Source of the DNA: Deltaproteobacteria bacterium
GTDB taxonomy: Bacteria > Desulfobacterota > Desulfarculia > Desulfarculales > Desulfarculaceae
Assembly: GCA_021811275.1 (NCBI GenBank)
Contig: JAJZPI010000013.1
Span: forward strand, 1 to 39,454
DNA: 39,454 bases
Direction of reading: 5' to 3'
Shown: piece after piece, positions 14,089-21,344 of the stretch
Layout: each line of letters begins with the position of its first letter
Position numbering within the stretch: the stretch's first letter is position 1
Program-made: the position numbers and the translations under genes
Notes under the pieces: generated by a model
What the model was told of the DNA's origin: nothing
What the model saw: only the letters and a program-made list of their open reading frames with translations
Databases searched by the model: none

Positions 14089-14718
14089 TTGCGTCGGGTG
14101 TGGATCATGCTTATCCTGGCGGCCCTGGCCGCCGGCGGCTTCGCGGGAACCCATTGGTTCTTGCAAAGCCCCCGCTGGACCCTCTACCAGATCGGCAAGG
14201 CCATCCACGAACGCAACGCCCCCCTTTTCATCGCCTATGTGGACGTGGGCCGCATCCTGGGCGGGCAGAAAGACGATATAGTCGACCTGATCCTGCCTGA
14301 CCGCGAACGCACCGAGCAGCGCGACTTCCTGAAGGGCCTCATCACGGCCTTCATGGGAACGCTCACCGACCAGGTCAACCAGCAGATAATCCGTGTCATC
14401 AACGACCCCCAGCGGGACAACCTGCCTTCCTCCTGGACCCTGGCGCTCATGGCCCAGGTCAGCGTCAACGGCGACAACGCCCTGGCGCTGCTGGCCGACC
14501 CCCGCGAAGGCCGGCGTCTGCGCCTGGGCCTCAGGCGCGACGAAGAGCGGCGCTGGCGGGTGGTGGAGATCAACCCCCAGGACCTGAAGGTGCTGGCCCA
14601 GGCCTACCTGCGCACAAAGAGCGAGGAGGCGGCGCCTAAATCCGTCCCGGCACCCGCGCCAGTCCCCGCCCCCGAGGCCGCGCCGACGCCGGCCCCCGCT
14701 CCCGCCCCGGCCCAATAG
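14089..14718 (+). CDS. DUF2939-family membrane-anchored protein
   Basis: 209 residues. The N-terminal span WIMLILAALAAGGFAGTHWF is a signal anchor; then SPRWTLYQIGKAIHERNAPLFIAYVDVGRIL matches the hallmark of DUF2939 (the pattern SPYWTLYQLxxAIxxRD...YVDF). An Ala/Pro-rich tail (about 185-209) probably crosses the periplasm. The start is a TTG at 14089 with AAGGAGG 8 nt upstream. The function of the family is unknown. It follows the 76-residue gene by 3 nt and precedes the quinone-reductase-like gene by 9 nt, so the three form an operon. Confidence 0.78.
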   Translation: MRRVWIMLILAALAAGGFAGTHWFLQSPRWTLYQIGKAIHERNAPLFIAYVDVGRILGGQKDDIVDLILPDRERTEQRDFLKGLITAFMGTLTDQVNQQIIRVINDPQRDNLPSSWTLALMAQVSVNGDNALALLADPREGRRLRLGLRRDEERRWRVVEINPQDLKVLAQAYLRTKSEEAAPKSVPAPAPVPAPEAAPTPAPAPAPAQ

Positions 14719-14727
14719 GCGGGTGTC

Positions 14728-15321
14728 ATGCGGGTCCTGATCATCCTGGCTCACCCCGATCCAGGCAGCTTCAACCATGCCCTCGCCGAGGCCGCGCGGC
14801 AGGCTCTCAAGTCACTGGACCACGACGCCCAACTGCGCGACCTCTACGCCGAGGGCTTCGACCCCTGCCTGCCGGCCCGCGAAATACCTCGCAAGGCGGC
14901 GTTGCCCCCGTTGCTGGCCGAGCACTGCGCCGAGCTCGTCAGGGCCGATGGCCTGGTCATCGTGCATCCCAACTGGTGGGGCATGCCACCGGCCATCCTG
15001 AAGGGTTGGGTGGACCGGGTGGTCAGGCCGGGGGTGGCCTACGAGTTCCTGGAAGGCGACGGCGGCGAGGGTGTGCCCCGGGGCCTGCTCAAGGCGCGGG
15101 CGGCGGTGGTCTTCAACACCTCCAACACCCCGGCCGCCCGCGAGCGGGAGGTGTTCGGCGATCCTCTGGAGCGCATCTGGCGCGACTGCGTCTTCGGCCT
15201 CTGCGGGGTGCCGCGGGTGGAGCGGCGCATGTTCGGGGTGATGGTGACCAGCACCCCGGAGCAGCGCCGGGCGTGGCTCGCCGAGGCCGGTCGTCTAATG
15301 GCCGAGGTGTTCCCGCGATAG
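14728..15321 (+). CDS. NAD(P)H dehydrogenase (quinone) / flavodoxin-fold family protein
   Basis: 197 residues of the NQO1/KefF/MdaB family. Flavin-binding strand and loop MRVLIILAHPDPGSFNHALAEAA; DLYAEGFDPCL; the conserved VHPNWWGMPPAILKGWVDRVVRPG around the flavin ring; and NTSNTPAAREREVFG. It probably uses FAD or FMN with NAD(P)H to reduce quinones or similar compounds by two electrons. Overlaps no neighbour; starts 9 nt after the DUF2939 stop. The substrate cannot be read from the sequence. The gene ends 53 nt before the convergent mtgA stop. Confidence 0.87.
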   Translation: MRVLIILAHPDPGSFNHALAEAARQALKSLDHDAQLRDLYAEGFDPCLPAREIPRKAALPPLLAEHCAELVRADGLVIVHPNWWGMPPAILKGWVDRVVRPGVAYEFLEGDGGEGVPRGLLKARAAVVFNTSNTPAAREREVFGDPLERIWRDCVFGLCGVPRVERRMFGVMVTSTPEQRRAWLAEAGRLMAEVFPR

Positions 15322-15374
15322 CGGGGCGCGGCGGGGAGTCTGGCGTCAGTCCGATGCCTTCGCGCCGAACCGGG

Positions 15375-16184
15375 TCAGCGCCAGAGGCGGCCGAGGCCCC
15401 GGCGGCGCATCTCATGCAGGATTCGCCTGGTGCGGGCCTCGACAAAGGCGCCGGGACGGCGCGGGTCCCAGCGCAGGGGGGCGGGCAGGATGGCAGCCAG
15501 GCGGGCGGCTTGGTCGGGTCCCAGGTTGCTGGCCCCGCATCCGAAATAGTAACGCGCCGCCGCCTCCGCCCCGAAAACCCCCCGTCCCCATTCCACCAGA
15601 TTCAGGTAAAGCTCCAGAATCCTCCGCTTGGACAAGGTGGATTCCATTCCGATGGTCAGCAGGCCCTCCTGAAATTTTCGCCAAAGGCTGCGGCGAGGCG
15701 AAAGGTATAGATTCTTGGCCAGCTGTTGGGTTATGGTGCTGGCCCCGAACTTGGCGTCGCCTCTCTCCAGGTTTTGGGAAAGGGCCTTGCGGAGCATTCT
15801 GAAGTCGAAGCCGTCATGCCGGAAAAAGCGGTCGTCCTCGGCGATGAGCACCGCCTGCACCAGAACTGGCGCGATCCGCTCGTAACTCACCCAGGTCCGC
15901 CGCAGGCTCACCTTGACCCCGGCTTCCGCCCACTGCTCGGCGCGCAACTCCATCAAGGCGGTGGTGGCAGGGTTGAAGCGCTCCAGGTCGCCGGCCCAGG
16001 GGCGGGCGATCTGCCACCCCGCCCAGGCCAGGCCCAGGCATGAGGCCATCGCCAGAATTGCCAGGAGACGTTTTTTCCTCAACCAGCCTTCGCGCACAAC
16101 CCGCTTCCGGCCCGGCTTCGAGGGGTTTTGGCCGCCTTCATCTCCGACTTCCCGGTCCGGCGGCGCGGTAAGGCCCGCAGGCAA
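15375..16184 (-). CDS. mtgA: Monofunctional biosynthetic peptidoglycan glycosyltransferase MtgA
   Basis: GT51 enzyme that polymerises lipid II. 269 residues: a cytoplasmic basic N-terminus, one membrane anchor (LLAILAMASCLGLAWAGWQIA, about 40-60), then the GT51 motifs with catalytic Glu116 in AEDDRFFRHDGFD, FGASTITQQLAKNLYL, RKFQEGLLTIGMESTLSKRRILELYLNLVEWG and AARYYFG. No transpeptidase domain follows. The start is a TTG (16184) with GAGAGG 6 nt upstream. It lies 10 nt after the radical SAM gene, so both are on one mRNA, although no shared function is obvious. Confidence 0.93.
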   Translation of the reverse strand: MPAGLTAPPDREVGDEGGQNPSKPGRKRVVREGWLRKKRLLAILAMASCLGLAWAGWQIARPWAGDLERFNPATTALMELRAEQWAEAGVKVSLRRTWVSYERIAPVLVQAVLIAEDDRFFRHDGFDFRMLRKALSQNLERGDAKFGASTITQQLAKNLYLSPRRSLWRKFQEGLLTIGMESTLSKRRILELYLNLVEWGRGVFGAEAAARYYFGCGASNLGPDQAARLAAILPAPLRWDPRRPGAFVEARTRRILHEMRRRGLGRLWR

Positions 16185-16194
16185 GTCCGGCCTC

Positions 16195-17088
16195 TCACAG
16201 CGCCCGCGACCACTCCGGCCGGAGGCTCACCTTGCCGGCCAAGGCATGGTCGATCAGGGCCAGGGTGCGCTCGCGGTCCTGGGGCAGGCGGGCCTTGATG
16301 GGCAGGTAGTTGCTGGCGTGGTTGGCGTAGAAGAGCCCGCCGCTCAGGTTGGTGTAGGCGATCATCTCCCTGAGCTCGGCCAGCATGCTCGCGGCGTCGG
16401 GCAGGTCGAAACCGCCGGCCAGGGCCTTGTCGCCCAGGGACGTGCCCGGCAGCAGCATCAGGGTCAGCGCGCCGATGAAGTCCGGATCCATGGCCGAGAG
16501 CAGCTCGCCGGTGGCGCGGGCGTTCTCCAGGCTCCTCTGCGCTCCTCCGATGCCCAGGAGGACCGTGACCGACAGGTTAATGCCCGCGGCCTTGACCCGC
16601 CGTCCCTGGCGGATGAGCTTTTCCGGGGTGGAGCCCTTGCAGATTTCCTTGAGCACCTGGGGGTGGCCGCTCTCCACGCCGTAGTAGAGAATGCCCAGGC
16701 CCAACTCCCTCAGGCGCTTCAATTCCTCGTCGCTTTTCATGGCCACGCCCTTGGCGTTGGCATAGGCCCCCACCCGCTTGACCCAGGGCAGGCGCTCCCT
16801 GATCTGGGTGAGCAGCCACTCCCAGCGCTTCATGGGCATGATGAGGGCGTCGCCGTCCATGACGAAGACCCGGTCCTGGCGGCGGCAGTGCTGCTCGGCG
16901 AAGGCCAGGTCGCGCTCCAGGGTGGCCTGGTCCTTGATGGCGAATCGCTTGTCGCGGTAGGAGCCGCAGAAGGTGCACTTGTTGTGCGAACAGCCCAGGG
17001 TGGCCTGGATCAGGATACTGTAGGCTTCGCTGGGGGGGCGAATGCAGTAGCCTACATAGTCGAAGCCTTGGGGCTCGGCGGGGGTCAT
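16195..17088 (-). CDS. Radical SAM protein with CX4CX2C cluster motif
   Basis: 297 residues. The cluster motif is LGCSHNKCTFCGSYRDKRF: four residues between the first two cysteines instead of the usual three, a variant found in a group of B12-independent radical SAM proteins that share the GCxxNxCxFC form. Other radical SAM features follow: MDGDALIMP, VGAYANAKGVAMKS, GLGILYYGVESGHPQVLKEICKG and VTVLLGIGG. No SPASM or B12 domain. GGAGG lies 8 nt before the ATG. Substrate unknown. It sits between the CGGC-family gene (upstream, ending in a terminator) and mtgA. Confidence 0.85.
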   Translation of the reverse strand: MTPAEPQGFDYVGYCIRPPSEAYSILIQATLGCSHNKCTFCGSYRDKRFAIKDQATLERDLAFAEQHCRRQDRVFVMDGDALIMPMKRWEWLLTQIRERLPWVKRVGAYANAKGVAMKSDEELKRLRELGLGILYYGVESGHPQVLKEICKGSTPEKLIRQGRRVKAAGINLSVTVLLGIGGAQRSLENARATGELLSAMDPDFIGALTLMLLPGTSLGDKALAGGFDLPDAASMLAELREMIAYTNLSGGLFYANHASNYLPIKARLPQDRERTLALIDHALAGKVSLRPEWSRAL

Positions 17089-17203
17089 GGGGGTTGCCTC
17101 CGGGATTTCTTGACGGAATTATAGGGTGGCCGGGGCCGGGGCGCAAGGAATGGCGCCAAGAGCATATCCGAGGACCAGCGCGCAGGCCCGATTTCATACC
17201 GTG

Positions 17204-17240
17204 AAAACCAAAGGAAGCCATTGTGATGGCTTCCTTGGTT
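17204..17240 (-). terminator. Intrinsic terminator after the CGGC-family gene
   Basis: Stem of 15 pairs with one bulged A: arms 17206-17221 and 17226-17240, loop TGTG. Read on the minus strand it ends in GGTTTTCAC, a short U-run. It separates the CGGC gene from the radical SAM gene. Confidence 0.65.
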
Positions 17241-17259
17241 GCCGGTAGGATTGAAGCTT

Positions 17260-17604
17260 CTAGTGGTAGTCGTGGGTGCCCAGCACCACCGGCAGGCCGG
17301 TCTTCTCCTTGATGAAGGCCACCTTGTCTTCCAAGGTCATGTAGGGGCAGTCGGGTTTGGCCCCCACCATGCAGGAGCTAAGGTAGACCGCGTCGAGTTT
17401 GATATCCGACATCTTCATGGCCAGCCCCAGGTTGGGCACGGTGGAGCGGCCCGGGCACTCGCACTTGATGAAGCCCGTCACCTGCACCGGTTCGCTGAAC
17501 TTGCCCTCGCCCATGGCCGCGGCCTTCAGGCAGCGCCACTCCCCAGGGCAGCCGTAACCCGCGTCCATGTAGGCCCCGCAGCCGATGATGGCCACCTTCT
17601 TCAT
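17260..17604 (-). CDS. CGGC-domain family protein with a CECPG variant motif
   Basis: 114 residues, a stand-alone putative metal-binding domain. It starts MKKVAIIGCGAYM and has the family blocks VTGFIKCECPGRSTVPNLG, LDAVYLSSCMVGAKPDCPYMT and GLPVVLGTHDYH, which match the order seen in CGGC (PF08821) proteins. The name-giving CGGC is replaced by CEC followed by PGR. Many other cysteines remain (Cys9, CPGEWRC, SSC, DCP), suggesting an Fe-S cluster or another metal. The ATG at 17604 has GGGAGG 5 nt upstream. Single-gene unit with its own promoter and terminator. Confidence 0.8.
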   Translation of the reverse strand: MKKVAIIGCGAYMDAGYGCPGEWRCLKAAAMGEGKFSEPVQVTGFIKCECPGRSTVPNLGLAMKMSDIKLDAVYLSSCMVGAKPDCPYMTLEDKVAFIKEKTGLPVVLGTHDYH

Positions 17605-17671
17605 TACTACCTCCCTTTGTCCCACGGTCCTGCTGGGTTAATGCCAGGTAACAACTATACTTAACCGTAGT

Positions 17672-17700
17672 TATTTAGCATGGGCCAAGGGGCCGGTCAA
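17672..17700 (-). promoter_or_regulatory. Predicted promoter of the CGGC-family gene
   Basis: Minus strand: TTGACC (17700-17695), 17-bp spacer, TAAATA (17677-17672). A short dyad (AACTA at 17653-17657, TAGTT at 17668-17672) spans the predicted start point and could be an operator, though 5-bp arms are weak evidence. Confidence 0.5.
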
Positions 17701-17864
17701 GCGGGCGGCCGCGCGGGAATTGGCCGGAAAGCAGAAGGTTGGTGCTAGGATTGTAGGAATTGGGAAATACCGGGAACGGCGGGGTAGGGAGTTGACCGCC
17801 GTGTCCCTGCGGTAGGGGTTTTGGCCCGCCGGCAGAGCACAACAAAACCACTCGGAGAGGCGCG

Positions 17865-18644
17865 ATGGACAAAGGCAAGGGAGGCAAGACTCCCATCAGC
17901 TTGCTTATTCAGATGGCGGAGGAGGAGAACAGGCTTACCAACACCCTGATCGACCTTACGGAAAAGACCAACGAACTGGCCCATCAGCGGACTGTGAGCG
18001 CGGAAAAGAGAACCCAGCTGGCCGAGGAGCGCACCCTCTCCACCCGTGAGCAGACGGCCCTGAGCCGTAAAATAACGGAACTTGCCCAACAACGGACCGT
18101 AAGCGCCGACAAACGGACCGACCTGGCCGAGGAGCGCACCCTCCAGGCCCGGGAGCAGACCGCGCTTAGCCGCAAGAGCACGGAGCTTGCCGAAGCGCGC
18201 ACCGCCATGTCCCGCGAGAGGAGCGAACTGGCGGGCCGGCGCACCGACTACGCCACCAGGCGCACCGAGTTGGCCGAGGTCCGCACCGGGCTGGCCACCC
18301 GCCGCACCGAATACTCGCAAACGCGCACCAGCCTGGCCGAGGAGCGCAACCGCTTGGCCGATCGAAGGACCTTTCTCTCCGCCTACCGCTCGCTAATGGC
18401 CAAGAGCCGCACCGACCTGGCCTTCATCCGCACCGGGCTGGCCCTGGTGGCCCTGGGCGTGGCCCTCTTCAGATACTTCGGCCTGGGGCTGTGGACCGTG
18501 CTGGACGCCAGCCTGGTCCTGATCGGCCTGGCCGCGGTGATCACCGGCCTGCGTAATTACCGGCTGACCCGCAAGCTCGAAAGGCTTTTCCAGGAGAGGG
18601 CGGGCGGTATGCTGGAGGCTGTCATGGCGCGAGAGCTGGAGTAG
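17865..18644 (+). CDS. Heptad-repeat coiled-coil protein ending in a DUF202-like two-span membrane domain
   Basis: 259 residues. From residue 36 to about 189 the chain is 22 uninterrupted heptads of the form T-x-L-A-x-x-R. Position 1 is Thr in almost all, position 4 is Ala, Ser or Thr in every one, and position 7 is mostly Arg. Residues 36-70 and 71-105 are a 35-residue tandem duplication. The last heptads (TFLSAYR, TDLAFIR) run into LALVALGVALFRYFG and a second span (LVLIGLAAVITGL), matching DUF202 proteins, whose signature RTxLAxxRT is the same unit. So the coil looks like an expanded DUF202 motif on a membrane anchor. GGAGAGG lies before the ATG. Function unknown; a cytoplasmic oligomeric rod tethered to the membrane is inferred. 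Confidence 0.82.
   Translation: MDKGKGGKTPISLLIQMAEEENRLTNTLIDLTEKTNELAHQRTVSAEKRTQLAEERTLSTREQTALSRKITELAQQRTVSADKRTDLAEERTLQAREQTALSRKSTELAEARTAMSRERSELAGRRTDYATRRTELAEVRTGLATRRTEYSQTRTSLAEERNRLADRRTFLSAYRSLMAKSRTDLAFIRTGLALVALGVALFRYFGLGLWTVLDASLVLIGLAAVITGLRNYRLTRKLERLFQERAGGMLEAVMARELE
17970..18179 (+). repeat. Tandem 105-bp duplication inside the heptad-repeat gene
   Basis: Two in-frame copies (17970-18074 and 18075-18179) encode near-identical 35-residue units (27 of 35 residues identical). The DNA has drifted at many third positions, apart from a shared 21-bp block in each copy encoding LAEERTL. This points to an old duplication kept by selection on protein sequence. Confidence 0.8.
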
Positions 18645-18693
18645 AATTGACCGGCCGGAGCCCACCCGGCCGACAACCAACGGGAGCTGGCCC

Positions 18694-19569
18694 ATGAAAC
18701 CGGTCTTTTGCTTCATCGACGACACCAGCTTCGAGCTGGCCAATTTCGAGGAAAACGCCCTGGCGGCCTTCGCGCGGGTGGAATTCGTGCTGGCCTCGTC
18801 CTTTGCCGAGGCCCGGACCCTGTTGCGCGGCCGTCTGCCCCTGTGCTTTCTGCTGGACATCTACGGGCTGGACCCCGAGGGCCGGTCCGACAGCGCCGCT
18901 CTGCGTCCACCGGAGCCGGCGGCCCTGGCCGCGGCCCTGGGCCAAGCCGGGCCTCTGGAGTCGCTCTACGAGGGCCTGACGCCGGGCGGGGAGGGGGCCA
19001 ACGCCTTCCTACGCCGCCTCTACGCCCGGGTCGAGGGCTGGCAGCGGGCCTTCCAACTGGCCGCCGGAGGGCTGGGCCAGAGCCGGGCCTACGGCCTGTA
19101 CAACCTGGCCCGGGTGCGCGAGCACTATCCCTGGGCCGCGGCCCTGGGCTATTCGCGCAAGGCCCTCTACGCCGACGCCGCGGCCTTTTGCCTGGCCGGG
19201 GCGGACGGCGTCATGCAAAAGCCCCAGGGCGCCGACGAGCCGGCCATAGCCCGGGCCACCCTGGCCGAGGCCCCGGCCCTGGTCAGGGCCGCCTACGCCG
19301 CGGTGGAAAGGCGGCTGGCGGCCATGGCCTCGCAGTTGGCCGCCCGCCTCTGCCGAGAGGGGACCAGCCTGGTTCTGGCCGAGGCCCTGGAGGATGGGGT
19401 CCGCCATCTGGCCCTGGCCGGTCCCCGGGAGGAGCCCGGTTGCGGGCTCGCGGAGGCCTGCCGGGCCCTGGAAGCCTTCCGCTACGAGGACTTGGACCTG
19501 CCTTCCCCGGACCTTGGCCTGGTGCTAAATCTGCGTCAATGGCTGAATTCAATTGAGGGCGCGCCTTGA
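18694..19569 (+). CDS. Receiver-like protein with a large internal insertion
   Basis: 291 residues. The N-terminus MKPVFCFIDDTSFE looks like strand 1 and the acidic pair of a response-regulator receiver; FLLDIYG supplies a candidate phospho-acceptor Asp55; GYSRK (Ser154) and GADGVMQKP (Lys176) resemble the later Thr/Ser and Lys. In CheY about 30 residues separate Asp and Thr/Ser, but here about 99 do, so roughly 70 residues (GLDPEGRSD ... YGLYNLARVREH) are inserted, largely helical. Residues 185-291 form an extra Ala/Leu-rich helical domain. No DNA-binding or kinase domain and no partner kinase nearby. GGGAG lies 7 nt before the ATG. The call is pattern-based. Confidence 0.6.
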   Translation: MKPVFCFIDDTSFELANFEENALAAFARVEFVLASSFAEARTLLRGRLPLCFLLDIYGLDPEGRSDSAALRPPEPAALAAALGQAGPLESLYEGLTPGGEGANAFLRRLYARVEGWQRAFQLAAGGLGQSRAYGLYNLARVREHYPWAAALGYSRKALYADAAAFCLAGADGVMQKPQGADEPAIARATLAEAPALVRAAYAAVERRLAAMASQLAARLCREGTSLVLAEALEDGVRHLALAGPREEPGCGLAEACRALEAFRYEDLDLPSPDLGLVLNLRQWLNSIEGAP

Positions 19570-19594
19570 CAGGGACTTGGGGCGTGGTTATTTT
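19566..19594 (+). promoter_or_regulatory. Predicted promoter of the hrcA-grpE-dnaK operon
   Basis: Consensus TTGACA (19566-19571, overlapping the preceding stop codon), 17-bp spacer, TATTTT (19589-19594). Predicted start near 19601, inside the CIRCE-like element. Confidence 0.55.
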
Positions 19595-19597
19595 TTG

Positions 19598-19624
19598 CTG
19601 GCAGTTTCATGCCCTGAGTGCCAA
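19598..19624 (+). promoter_or_regulatory. Degenerate CIRCE-like operator for HrcA
   Basis: The right half GAGTGCCAA (19616-19624) matches the CIRCE half-site GAGTGCTAA at 8 of 9. The left half CTGGCAGTT (19598-19606) keeps 6 of 9 dyad positions across the canonical 9-bp spacer. It lies at the predicted transcription start, the usual place for HrcA autoregulation. Confidence 0.5.
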
Positions 19625-19641
19625 ACCAAGGTCAAGTGCGC

Positions 19642-20682
19642 GTGTCAGAAGAACTTTCACAAAGGGCCAAACTTATACTCTCGGCGGTGATTGCCCAATA
19701 CATCGCCAACGCCGAGCCCGTGGGCAGCCGAACTGTTTCCAAAATCAGGAATGTACGGCTTTCCCCGGCCACCATCCGCAACGTCATGGCCGACCTGGAG
19801 GAGATGGGCTATCTCGGCCAGCCGCACGTTTCCGCCGGTCGGATTCCCACCCCCAAAGGTATGAGATTCTACATCAATTCCATCATGGAGGTGGCCGAAC
19901 TGGACTTGGGCTCCCAGGTGCGGATGCGCCGGGCTCTGGCCGCTCAGCCGAGCCAGGAGATCAAGGACGTGCTCCAGGCCGCCGGCCGGGCCCTTTCGGG
20001 CATCAGCCGCCAGGCCGCGGTCGTGGCCGTGGCCCCGCCCGAGGCCGACGTCTTCCGTCACGTGGATTTGGTGCATCTCAGGGCCGGGCTGGTCCTGGTA
20101 GTCTTCGTCTCCCGGGACGGGGGGGTGCAGAACCGGGTGGTGGAGGCCGATGAGGACCTGAACCAGGACGATCTGGACAAGTTCTCGCGCTATTTGAACG
20201 AACTTCTGGCCGACCTTACCCTGAGCCAAGTAAAGGAGCGCCTGACGCGGGAGATGGCGCTGGAGAAGACGCGCTTCGACCTGGTGCTGAGCCGGGCCCT
20301 GCGCCTGGCCCAGACGGCGCTGCCGGGGCGGGGCGGGGGCGAGGTCTTCGTGGAGGGCCAGGTAAATCTGATTCAGGCCCCGGAGTTCACCGACGTGGCC
20401 CGCCTGCGCCAGATATTTCAGGCATTCGAGGAGAAGTCCACCCTGCTTCGGCTTCTGGAAAAGACCATGGCCGCTCCCGGGGTGCAAATATACATCGACG
20501 ACGAAGGAGAGGTCGACGGCCTGGAGGGGTTGACCGCGGTGACCGCCTCCTACGGCGGCCAGGACCAGCCCAGCGGGGCCCTGGGGGTCATCGGGCCCAC
20601 CCGCATGGATTATTCCCAGGTCATCCCCATCGTCGATTTCACCGCCCGCCTGGTCGGCCGCATCCTGGAAAGCCGGGACTAG
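19642..20682 (+). CDS. hrcA: Heat-inducible transcription repressor HrcA
   Basis: Represses chaperone operons by binding CIRCE. About 346 residues: N-terminal winged helix (AKLILSAVIAQYIANAEPVGSRTVSK, LSPATIRNVMADLEEMGYL, HVSAGRIPTPKGMRFYIN), a central GAF-like region with the usual insert (GEVFVEGQVNLIQAPEF) and the C-terminal GALGVIGPTRMDYSQVIPIVDF. Three in-frame GTGs compete: 19618 overlaps the CIRCE-like element and lacks a ribosome site; 19636 and 19642 share AAGG at 4 and 10 nt. 19642 was chosen. Followed by grpE and dnaK, the conserved heat-shock order. Confidence 0.95.
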   Translation: MSEELSQRAKLILSAVIAQYIANAEPVGSRTVSKIRNVRLSPATIRNVMADLEEMGYLGQPHVSAGRIPTPKGMRFYINSIMEVAELDLGSQVRMRRALAAQPSQEIKDVLQAAGRALSGISRQAAVVAVAPPEADVFRHVDLVHLRAGLVLVVFVSRDGGVQNRVVEADEDLNQDDLDKFSRYLNELLADLTLSQVKERLTREMALEKTRFDLVLSRALRLAQTALPGRGGGEVFVEGQVNLIQAPEFTDVARLRQIFQAFEEKSTLLRLLEKTMAAPGVQIYIDDEGEVDGLEGLTAVTASYGGQDQPSGALGVIGPTRMDYSQVIPIVDFTARLVGRILESRD

Positions 20683-20712
20683 GGTGGCCGGAGACGATTA
20701 GGAGAGAGCCTT

Positions 20713-21294
20713 GTGAGCGCCGAGGAAACCAAGCAAGACAAAACCCAGGAGGATAACGCCGCGCAGAGCCCGGAGGAGGCCAATGCTCCTTCCGAGGCCT
20801 ACGCCGCCGCCTTGGCCGCCGAGCGCGACGACTACAAGGACCGCTGGATGCGCGGTCACGCCGAGCTGGAAAACTACAAGCGGCGGTCCGAGCGGGAGAA
20901 GGCCGACTTCCTGCGCCGGGCCAACGAAGGCATGGTCAGGGACCTCCTGCCCGTGCTTGACAACCTTGAGAGGGCCCTGGAACACGCCCAGGCCTCCGGC
21001 GAGGACAATCCGGTGACCCAGGGGGTTTCCATGACCCACCAGGAACTGGTCAAGGTCCTGGAGCGGCACGGCCTGGAGAAGATCGAGGCCCTGGGCCAGC
21101 CCTTCAACCCAGAATTCCACGAGGCCATGCTTCAACAGGAAGACCCCGATCAGGACGAGAACACCGTGCTCAACGAGTTGAGCCGGGGCTATGTCTTCCA
21201 GGGCCGGCTGCTCAGGCCGGCAATGGTGGTGGTCAGCAAGAAACCGTCCCCCGGCGACGACGAGGGCACGGAGGTCAAGATTAAAATCAATTAG
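20713..21294 (+). CDS. grpE: Nucleotide exchange factor GrpE
   Basis: Releases ADP from DnaK. 193 residues: an acidic disordered N-terminus, a long coiled coil ([27 protein letters not shown]), the conserved [12 protein letters not shown], and the C-terminal beta domain ([38 protein letters not shown]). The start is GTG 20713 with GGAGAG 6 nt upstream. It lies 30 nt after hrcA and 50 nt before dnaK. Confidence 0.96.
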   Translation: MSAEETKQDKTQEDNAAQSPEEANAPSEAYAAALAAERDDYKDRWMRGHAELENYKRRSEREKADFLRRANEGMVRDLLPVLDNLERALEHAQASGEDNPVTQGVSMTHQELVKVLERHGLEKIEALGQPFNPEFHEAMLQQEDPDQDENTVLNELSRGYVFQGRLLRPAMVVVSKKPSPGDDEGTEVKIKIN

Positions 21295-21344
21295 GGCGCG
21301 CCATATGCGCCACCCGGTCAAGGGAACCCAAGGAGGCTTTACAC

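Noticed and set aside
17970-18350. CRISPR-like periodic repeats
   Set aside because: The 21-bp period is codon-level heptad coding in frame, with no identical spacer-separated repeats.
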